Shown: piece by piece, positions 42,125-48,821 of the stretch
How positions within the stretch are numbered: position 1 is the first letter of the stretch
Layout: every line of letters begins with the position of its first letter
Origin: Segatella oris
GTDB lineage: Bacteria > Bacteroidota > Bacteroidia > Bacteroidales > Bacteroidaceae
Direction: 5' to 3'
Assembly (NCBI RefSeq): GCF_900637655.1
Contig: NZ_LR134384.1
Coordinates: 3,091,001-3,155,000, forward strand
DNA: 64,000 nucleotides
Position numbers and translations under genes: made by a program
Notes under the pieces: model-generated
Databases searched by the model: none
The model's input: only the letters and a program-made list of their open reading frames with translations
What the model was told of the DNA's origin: nothing

Positions 42125-42206
42125 TATTTTTGCAGAGAAAGAACGGGCTGTAGATAAGGGCTTTCTTATAATTACAAGCCTCTATTGCCTGTTTTTTGCA
42201 AAGATA
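42125..42206. promoter_or_regulatory. Crossed divergent promoters of holA and the HsdR_N gene
   Basis: Plus-strand -7 box TATTTTTG (42125-42132) for holA and minus-strand TATCTTTG (42199-42206) for the HsdR_N gene. Each lies close to the start codon of the other gene, so the two leaders overlap and would be complementary. Confidence 0.55.
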
Positions 42207-42229
42207 AACAATAAAAATAAAATATCGGG

Positions 42230-43264
42230 ATGCCTGAAAAGAAAAATACAGGAACATCGTATGAAACGATAATGCGTGACTTGAAAGCACGCAATTTTTC
42301 ACCTATATATATATTGATGGGTGAAGAATCCTATTACATTGATAAGATTTCAGATTATATTGCAGATAATGTGCTGAAGCCGGAAGAGCGTGATTTCAAT
42401 CAAACTATAGTGTTTGGCTCTGATGTTTCGGCCTCACAAATCGTGGATTCTGCCAAGGCTTTTCCAATGATGGCCGAGAAACGGGTTGTGATAGTGAAAG
42501 AATCACAGAACTTGAAAGGTACGGAACCTTTGGAAAAATATTTCAAAAATCCAGTTCCTTCCACGGTTCTTGTCTTTTGTCATAAGAATGGAAGTATTGA
42601 TAAAAGAAAGAAGATTATTCCAGCTGCACAGGCAGGTGGCGCTGTGATTTTTGAGAGTAAGAAACTTTATGAGCGCGAATTGCCTGGATTTATTGAAACT
42701 TATTTGCGGCAGCATCAAGCCACAGTAGAACAGAAAGCTGCCCAGATGATTGCCGATCATGTGGGAGCTGACTTGAACAGATTGACTTCTGAACTTGATA
42801 AGGTCTTGATTTCTTTGCCTGCATCTGACAGGAGGGTAACCCCTGATGTGGTTGAAAAGGAAATAGGAGTCAGTAAAGATTTCAATGCTTTTGAACTACG
42901 AAATGCAATCGTTCAGAGGGATATTTATAAGGCGAATTTAATTATAAAATATTTTGACAACAATCCCAAAGCAGGATCGTTGTTTTCATTTCTCCCAATG
43001 CTCTTTTCTTATTTCGAAAATCTGATGATAGCATTTTATTCGCCAAATAAAAACAATGAAAATGCTGTTGCGGAGTTCCTGGAATTGAGAAATGGGTGGG
43101 CTGCCAGAGACTATCTTACAGGGATGCGAAACTACTCGGGAATGAAAACGATGCAGATAATTTCTAAAATAAGAGAAATAGATGCCAAAAGTAAAGGTCT
43201 TGATAACCCAAATACACCTCCGGGAGAGTTAATGAAGGAGCTGATTTTCTTCATTTTGCACTAA
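42230..43264 (+). CDS. holA: DNA polymerase III subunit delta
   Basis: The clamp-loader subunit that opens the sliding clamp. The 344-aa length is normal. Recognisable parts are SPIYILMGEESYYIDKISDYI at the start, AFPMMAEKRVVIVKES, KKLYERELPGFIETYL, and the domain III helix MIADHVGADLNRLTSELDKV. FNAFELRNAI and the C-terminal KSKGLDNPNTPPGELMKEL are typical of the Bacteroidota form. It is monocistronic, ending at a terminator. Confidence 0.93.
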   Translation: MPEKKNTGTSYETIMRDLKARNFSPIYILMGEESYYIDKISDYIADNVLKPEERDFNQTIVFGSDVSASQIVDSAKAFPMMAEKRVVIVKESQNLKGTEPLEKYFKNPVPSTVLVFCHKNGSIDKRKKIIPAAQAGGAVIFESKKLYERELPGFIETYLRQHQATVEQKAAQMIADHVGADLNRLTSELDKVLISLPASDRRVTPDVVEKEIGVSKDFNAFELRNAIVQRDIYKANLIIKYFDNNPKAGSLFSFLPMLFSYFENLMIAFYSPNKNNENAVAEFLELRNGWAARDYLTGMRNYSGMKTMQIISKIREIDAKSKGLDNPNTPPGELMKELIFFILH

Positions 43265-43297
43265 AAACACCCTTTTTCTACCTCTTTTTTCTCTAAA

Positions 43298-43327
43298 ACG
43301 AGCACTCTTGAAGGGTGCTTTTTTTAG
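43298..43327 (+). terminator. holA terminator
   Basis: AGCAC-TC pairs with GGGTGCT around TTGAA, followed by seven T. Confidence 0.85.
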
Positions 43328-44039
43328 GCTTAAATCATTATAAATAAGCATTTTAACCTGTTTTTACCCCCTCTAAAACTCGCGTATTTTCAAAATATAA
43401 ACCCCTCGTTCAGAATACGCGAGCTATGGCGTTTTTAGCCAATTTAAGCCCCCTTGAATTTAGAGTTAACTTTTATTTGCGTTTATAATAATAAACTTTA
43501 CGATACTAAATTACAACGGCGGCACCATGTATTTATGTATATAAATATTATATTTGTGTTTGTATAAATATATTCTTGTTTTTAGTTGCAATATGTAAAT
43601 GTATATATTTAGATATCAATTCTTATATGCATATATATGTTTCATATTATAATTTAACATAATAGCTTTGATATTCAGTGATTTATACAGTTTTTTCAAA
43701 TCAAATATCAATATAAACGCCTCGATTCTTATTTCTATATTGCATATCCATATAGATCTTGTTTAATACCAATAAATATCTATCTATAAACCAATAACTT
43801 TACTATACTTTGCTATATAAAGCATTATATAGTATTTTGACTTGTAAATTTAGTTTTGTATTTTATATAGCTGTTCCGTCACATGTGTATATGTAGAATT
43901 GTAAACTTTACAAATTAAAACATAAATTCTTTGATTCTAAATTTAATATACAATTGTTGCGTATCTCATTTTTTTGTTTTACTTTTGTAAAATCAATGAA
44001 AATTAGGGTAAAGTTCCCTTTTTTGCATGTTATAAGCTT
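43328..44039. other. Very AT-rich intergenic region before the XRE gene
   Basis: After an inverted CAAATACGCGAG-type pair at 43379-43423, about 400 bp (43480-43900) consist of A/T-rich TATATAAATA-like sequence with no open frame of interest. A -7 box TACTTTTG for the XRE gene is near 43980. Confidence 0.5.
43379..43423. repeat. Inverted pair CTCGCGTATT / AATACGCGAG
   Basis: CTCGCGTATT (43379-43388) and AATACGCGAG (43414-43423) form a perfect 10-bp inverted repeat with a 25-nt loop. The right arm is the core of the CAAATACGCGAG family, and the following sequence (GCGTTTTTAGCC, TTGAATTTAGAGTTAAC) resembles copy 2 at 12172. Confidence 0.65.
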
Positions 44040-44507
44040 ATGAAAGATAGAATTAAAATGATTATGGAGAGTCAACACATGACTCAGCAAACCTTTGCTC
44101 AGTTCATACAAATCTCCCCTGCTTCACTCAGCAGTATCTTCAATGGGAGAACCAAACCGACCTTGGCTATCGCTGAAGCTATTAAGGCGAAGATACCATC
44201 TTTGTCTACCGACTGGCTTTTGTTTGGTTCAGGATCCATGTATATGGGAGATAAATCTGCATCTGATTCCGGGACAACTGATAACACTTCTGTGCCTCAG
44301 GAAGGCTTGGTCGATTTTCCAGGAGCTTCTAACTCCTCCACTCCAACACTTTTTGATCAAGATGTTGTGCACGGTGTTGGAGCAACACTCAATAACACTA
44401 AGAAAATAACTACGAAAATAATTGACAATCATCAGCGTAAAATTGTAGAAATAAGAGTCTTTTATGATGATAAGACTTGGGAGACTTTTGTTCCTCAAAA
44501 AGGTTAA
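44040..44507 (+). CDS. XRE-family helix-turn-helix regulator
   Basis: A 155-aa protein. Residues 1-65 are a Cro/C1-type helix-turn-helix (MTQQTFAQFIQISPASLSSI, then FNGRTKPTLAIAEAI and LSTDWLLFG). A Ser/Thr-rich linker follows (about 66-115), then a basic C-terminal strand region (KIVEIRVFYDDKTWETFVPQ). No phage genes are nearby. Its stop is 60 bp before the pyrK ATG, but pyrK has its own promoter in the gap, so a regulatory link is only possible. Confidence 0.88.
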   Translation: MKDRIKMIMESQHMTQQTFAQFIQISPASLSSIFNGRTKPTLAIAEAIKAKIPSLSTDWLLFGSGSMYMGDKSASDSGTTDNTSVPQEGLVDFPGASNSSTPTLFDQDVVHGVGATLNNTKKITTKIIDNHQRKIVEIRVFYDDKTWETFVPQKG

Positions 44508-44532
44508 GTGTTTGTCGATTTAGTTTTTTTTC

Positions 44533-44540
44533 TTATCTTT
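44533..44540 (+). promoter_or_regulatory. pyrK-pyrD promoter
   Basis: -7 box TATCTTTG, with about 20 nt of leader to the ATG at 44567. Confidence 0.6.
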
Positions 44541-44566
44541 GCATAAATCTAAATGCAAAAGCAAAG

Positions 44567-45343
44567 ATGAAGAAATTCATTCATGATCTGACGGTTAAGT
44601 CAGTAGAGGCACTTAGTTCTAAGCACGTGCTTTTGAAGCTTACGTCTGATAGTCCTCTACCGACAATAACGCCAGGACAATTTGTCGAAGTCCGAGTTGA
44701 TTATTCTCCGTCAACCTATCTTCGGCGTCCAATTTCAATAAACTTAGTAGATTATCAGCAAAATGAACTGTGGCTTCTCATTGCCATGATTGGTGATGGA
44801 ACGCGACAGTTAGGAAAACTCCATGTCGGAGATACGCTGAATTGTCTTTATCCTTTGGGAAACGGTTTCACACTCCCTACGGATCCGAGTGAAAACATGC
44901 TGTTGGTTGGTGGCGGTGTGGGGGTAGCTCCACTGCTTCATTTAGGACATGAAATTAAAGAAAGAGGTGGAGAACCCTCTTTCCTGTTGGGTGCCCGCAC
45001 TAAAGATGACCTGTTAGAGCTTGACCTGTTTCAGCAACTTGGGCATGTCTATGTGACGACAGAAGATGACAGTTTGGGCGAGAAAGGTTTTGTAACAGAC
45101 CATTCAGTTCTCAAAAAAGAAAAGTTTTCGCGTATAGCTACCTGTGGGCCTAAGCCAATGATGATCAGTGTAGCGCGTTATGCACATGCAAGAGGCATCG
45201 AATGTGAGGTGTCTTTAGAAAATAAAATGGCGTGCGGATTGGGTGCTTGTCTATGTTGTGTTGAGAAGACAACAGAGGGTAATTTATGCGTCTGTAAAGA
45301 GGGACCGGTGTTAAATATTAAGAAGTTATTATGGCAGATCTAA
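44567..45343 (+). CDS. pyrK: Dihydroorotate dehydrogenase B, electron-transfer subunit
   Basis: Passes electrons from PyrD to NAD+. It is 258 aa from the ATG at 44567. FAD-binding [16 protein letters not shown]-binding [16 protein letters not shown] and a C-terminal [2Fe-2S] cluster with Cys in [13 protein letters not shown] and VCKEGPV are all visible. It overlaps pyrD by 13 bp, matching the usual PyrK-PyrDB pair. Confidence 0.95.
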   Translation: MKKFIHDLTVKSVEALSSKHVLLKLTSDSPLPTITPGQFVEVRVDYSPSTYLRRPISINLVDYQQNELWLLIAMIGDGTRQLGKLHVGDTLNCLYPLGNGFTLPTDPSENMLLVGGGVGVAPLLHLGHEIKERGGEPSFLLGARTKDDLLELDLFQQLGHVYVTTEDDSLGEKGFVTDHSVLKKEKFSRIATCGPKPMMISVARYAHARGIECEVSLENKMACGLGACLCCVEKTTEGNLCVCKEGPVLNIKKLLWQI

Positions 45344-46236
45344 ATGTAAAAATAAATAACTTAAATTTCAAGAACCCTGTAATGACTGCTTCAGGGACCT
45401 TTGGGTACGGTCTTGAGTTTGCAGATCTTGTACCACTTGATGAACTTGGAGGTATCATCGTAAAGGGTACGACATTACTTCCGCGCGAAGGGAATGATTA
45501 TCCTCGTATGGCCGAAACAGCCAGTGGGATGCTCAATTGTGTTGGATTGCAGAATAAAGGTGTCGATTATTTTTGTTCAAAGATCTATCCACAGATTAAG
45601 GATATTGACACGAACATGATTGTCAATGTGAGTGGAAACAGTGCTGAGTCGTATGCTGCATGTGCTCAACGGATAGATGAACTCAATCGTATTCCTGCCA
45701 TTGAACTGAATATCAGCTGTCCGAATGTGAAAGAAGGAGGCATGGCTTTCGGTGTGACCTGTGAGGGGGCAGCAAGCATTGTCAAGGCTGTCAGAGCCGT
45801 ATATCACAAGACATTGATTGTGAAGCTCTCTCCGAATGTGACGGATATTGCTGCAATTGCCCGCGCTTGTGAGGCAGAAGGAGCTGATGCCGTCTCGTTA
45901 ATCAATACCTTAATGGGTATGGCTGTGGATATTGAAAAGCGACAACCGCTGTTGAGCATTCGTACGGGAGGATTGAGTGGTCCTGCCGTGAAGCCTGTAG
46001 CTTTGCGTATGGTTTATGACGTGGCCCATGCAGTAAAGATACCCGTGGTAGGCTTAGGAGGCATCAGCAGTGCAGAGGATGCGATTGAATTTCTGATGTG
46101 TGGTGCCACAGCTATAGAGATAGGAACAGCTAATTTTGTAGATCCTGCGATTACGAAAAAGGTGAAAGACGGAATGAATACCTGGCTGGATTCCCATGGC
46201 TGCACCAGTGTCAGGGATATTATTGGTGTCATTTGA
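45331..46236 (+). CDS. pyrD: Dihydroorotate dehydrogenase B, catalytic subunit
   Basis: Oxidises dihydroorotate to orotate in pyrimidine synthesis. The 301-aa FMN barrel shows [27 protein letters not shown], the active-site Cys in [26 protein letters not shown], and the FMN phosphate site [21 protein letters not shown]. It is class 1B because it is paired with pyrK. The start overlaps the pyrK end. Confidence 0.96.
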   Translation: MADLNVKINNLNFKNPVMTASGTFGYGLEFADLVPLDELGGIIVKGTTLLPREGNDYPRMAETASGMLNCVGLQNKGVDYFCSKIYPQIKDIDTNMIVNVSGNSAESYAACAQRIDELNRIPAIELNISCPNVKEGGMAFGVTCEGAASIVKAVRAVYHKTLIVKLSPNVTDIAAIARACEAEGADAVSLINTLMGMAVDIEKRQPLLSIRTGGLSGPAVKPVALRMVYDVAHAVKIPVVGLGGISSAEDAIEFLMCGATAIEIGTANFVDPAITKKVKDGMNTWLDSHGCTSVRDIIGVI

Positions 46237-46280
46237 CCGTAATAATGGCGTACAATATGTGGCGTTCCAATAAAAAGCAT

Positions 46281-46288
46281 TAACTTTG
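46281..46288 (+). promoter_or_regulatory. slyD promoter
   Basis: -7 box TAACTTTG with a leader of about 24 nt to the ATG at 46318. Confidence 0.6.
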
Positions 46289-46317
46289 TAGAATAATCAT
46301 ATATAATAATAGGTATA

Positions 46318-46917
46318 ATGGAAAATAAAATCAGCAAATATATTGCTGCTTCATACACGCTGTATGATGTGACAGAAGGCAAGAAAGAAGTGATAGAACA
46401 GACCGTTGATAAACGTCCTTTCGATTTCCTGAGTGGCTTCGGTATCACTATTCCTGCATTCGAGGAGGCCTTGGTTAATCTTAACAAGGGTGAACATTTT
46501 GATTTCACGCTCACTCCCGACCAGGCTTATGGAGACCATAATCCAGAGCATGTGCTTGATCTTGACAAGTCAATCTTCAGTGTCAATGGTAAGTTTGACG
46601 ATGAACATATAGTTGTAGATGCTGTCATTCCACTTCAAAACGAAGATGGAAACCGCTTCAACGGCCACGTACTTGCCATTTCAGAGGATAAGGTGAAGGT
46701 GGATCTCAATCATCCGTTGGCAGGCAAGACCTTGAATTTCGTTGGTGAGATTGCTGAAAACCGCGAGGCGACAAATGAGGAAATCTCCAAGTTTATGAAT
46801 ATGCTCAGCGGTGAAGGTGGTTGCAGTGGCTGCGGAGGTGGCTGTGGCGAAGGTGGTTGTGAAAGCGGCGGTGAAGGCTGTTGCGGTGGCAGCTGTGGTG
46901 GCGGTTGCCATGAATAG
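46318..46917 (+). CDS. slyD: SlyD-like FKBP-type prolyl isomerase with Cys/Gly-rich tail
   Basis: A 199-aa peptidyl-prolyl isomerase and chaperone. The FKBP part (residues 1-70 and 125-150) surrounds an insert-in-flap domain (about 71-120). Features are RPFDFLSGFGITIPAFEEAL, LTPDQAYGDHNPEHV and VDLNHPLAGKTLNFVGEI. The C-terminal 33 residues hold eight Cys in a Gly-rich setting and only one His, whereas E. coli SlyD has a His-rich tail. The tail should bind soft metals, so a metallochaperone role is plausible. aroC follows after 15 bp. Confidence 0.92.
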   Translation: MENKISKYIAASYTLYDVTEGKKEVIEQTVDKRPFDFLSGFGITIPAFEEALVNLNKGEHFDFTLTPDQAYGDHNPEHVLDLDKSIFSVNGKFDDEHIVVDAVIPLQNEDGNRFNGHVLAISEDKVKVDLNHPLAGKTLNFVGEIAENREATNEEISKFMNMLSGEGGCSGCGGGCGEGGCESGGEGCCGGSCGGGCHE

Positions 46918-46932
46918 GATGAAAAAACAGGC

Positions 46933-48012
46933 ATGATGAGAAACACTTTTGGCAATATATTCACGCTCACTACCTTTGGTGAAAGTCACGGTGTGGCTGT
47001 GGGAGGCGTTGTTGATGGTATGCCTGCCGGCATAGCTATCGACATGGAGTTCATCCAGAACGAACTGAACCGTCGTCGACCGGGCCAGAGTAAAATTACT
47101 ACAAGCCGTGCTGAACCGGACAAGGTAGAGTTTTTCAGTGGTGTCTTTGATGGTAAATCCACTGGAACACCAATCGGTTTTGCTGTCTACAACACTAATC
47201 AGCACTCGAAAGACTATGACAACATGCGTGATTTATTCCGCCCTTCGCATGCCGATTTCACGTATTATGCAAAATATGGGCTACGCGATCATCGTGGTGG
47301 TGGTCGTTCTTCGGCCCGCATCACCATAGCCCGCTGTGTGGCAGGAGCCTTGGCCAAGCTTGTGCTCCGCAAGCTGAATATCAGTGTCAGAGCTTATACT
47401 TCGCAAGTGGGAGACATTGCGCTTGACCACGATTACCGTCATTACGACCTCAACACCACAGAAGATAATATCGTTCGCTGCCCGGATCAGGAGATGGCTG
47501 CACGCATGGCAGCACTCATTGCACAGGTAAAAGCAGAGGGAGACACCATTGGTGGCGTTATCAGTTGCGTCATTCAAGGTTGTCCTGTAGGACTCGGAGA
47601 ACCGGAGTTCAGTAAACTTCATGCCCAGTTGGGAGCCGCCATGCTCGGTATCAACGCCGTGAAAGGCTTTGAATATGGTATGGGTTTTGCGGGAGTGGGA
47701 CAGCGTGGCAGCACCATGAACGATGCTTTTGTGTCACATCATGGCCAGATTTCAACGGTAACCAATCACAGTGGAGGAATTCAAGGAGGCATCAGCAATG
47801 GCGAGGATATTTATTTTCGCGTTGCATTCAAGCCCGTAGCTACGCTTCTCATGCCACAACAGACCGTTGATATCCAAGGTCATTCTGCAACGATAGATGT
47901 CCGTGGGCGTCATGATCCCTGCGTATTGCCGAGAGCAGTCCCTGTTGTTGAAGCTATGGCTGCTATGGTAATATTAGACAATTATCTTCTGAATTTGACC
48001 ACAAAAGTATAA
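46933..48012 (+). CDS. aroC: Chorismate synthase
   Basis: Makes chorismate from EPSP with reduced FMN. It is 359 aa, typical. Signatures are [18 protein letters not shown] at the start, [27 protein letters not shown], the [10 protein letters not shown] motif, and [13 protein letters not shown] [21 protein letters not shown] near the end. Two adjacent ATG codons exist; the first is used here. It is probably cotranscribed with slyD. Confidence 0.96.
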   Translation: MMRNTFGNIFTLTTFGESHGVAVGGVVDGMPAGIAIDMEFIQNELNRRRPGQSKITTSRAEPDKVEFFSGVFDGKSTGTPIGFAVYNTNQHSKDYDNMRDLFRPSHADFTYYAKYGLRDHRGGGRSSARITIARCVAGALAKLVLRKLNISVRAYTSQVGDIALDHDYRHYDLNTTEDNIVRCPDQEMAARMAALIAQVKAEGDTIGGVISCVIQGCPVGLGEPEFSKLHAQLGAAMLGINAVKGFEYGMGFAGVGQRGSTMNDAFVSHHGQISTVTNHSGGIQGGISNGEDIYFRVAFKPVATLLMPQQTVDIQGHSATIDVRGRHDPCVLPRAVPVVEAMAAMVILDNYLLNLTTKV

Positions 48013-48073
48013 AAAGAGTAATTTTTTTTACTTATTTTATACTTGAATTGTTTGCTTTTTGCATAAAAGGTAT

Positions 48074-48185
48074 TATTTTTGTATCGGCGATTACGAAGTT
48101 CGTGAGAATGGATAATCGTCTTAGTTAAGTCTAGTTTAGTTTTTGTGTTGGTTGAGGGCAGTCAATTGGCTGCCCTCATTTTTTG
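48074..48185 (+). ncRNA. Candidate small RNA downstream of aroC
   Basis: A -7 box TATTTTTG (48074-48081) is followed about 100 nt later by a strong terminator, GAGGGCAG (48154-48161) against CTGCCCTC (48170-48177) and then ATTTTTTG. No open frame lies between. The unit could be a free-standing RNA from about 48088 to 48185. The hairpin also ends the slyD-aroC transcript if read-through occurs. Confidence 0.55.
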
Positions 48186-48359
48186 TGGAGGAAAGACCGA
48201 AAGAGACTGAAAAGATATTGCACACAGGATGAAATTCTAAGTTTTCCCTATTTCATGTAAACATTGCTTTCTATCTTTATTCAATTCGTTAATAATCAAG
48301 AAGTTATGAGTTTTGAATGGAATTGTGTGGCAATATGCTGTAGAAAAGCGTTGTTATCT

Positions 48360-48454
48360 GCGTCAAATCACCTCGCCATCTGCATCAAGTTAGCACGTGT
48401 TTTGAGTCAAAATGCGGTGTAATCTGCATCAAGTTATCGCGTTGAATGACGCAA
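48360..48454 (+). repeat. 22-bp-phased array, five units
   Basis: Heptamers at exact 22-bp steps: GCGTCAA 48360, GCATCAA 48382, GAGTCAA 48404, GCATCAA 48426 and GACGCAA 48448. The sequence before the core, ATCTG, recurs in three units. Confidence 0.85.
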
Positions 48455-48760
48455 ATTGGAAACCGAGTATTTTGAAATCAGGAATTAACACCTTTTTTCT
48501 CATTTTCCTTCTCCTGCTTGGCTGTATTTTAAATTGGTAGTTTCAAGCCGATAACCTTTGCAAAGATAAGAAGGCGGTGCCGGCAATATGCCTCTGCATT
48601 CAATATTGCAAGTGGGCCGACATGGTTGTCACTGTTCATGATTTTTACAGTTATTAGCAGATTATAGAGGATGACAGCTTGGGGTAGACAGGGCTTAGAA
48701 CCAAATGAAAACCGTTTAAAATACTCATTTGTAGGTATTGTTTGCAGTATTGTTATTTTT

Positions 48761-48768
48761 TAATTTTG
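48761..48768 (+). promoter_or_regulatory. Promoter of the TonB receptor
   Basis: -7 box TAATTTTG, leader about 50 nt to the ATG at 48822. Confidence 0.55.
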
Positions 48769-48821
48769 CAAAAAATATTTTGATATTTTATACATTGCAG
48801 CATTGAAAGGGTTTTAGAATC

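Larger units (their letters stand above)
48186..48821. other. Intergenic region upstream of the TonB receptor
   Basis: Contains a five-unit 22-bp array (48360-48454) and the TonB receptor's -7 box TAATTTTG (48761-48768). No other gene seen. Confidence 0.5.
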
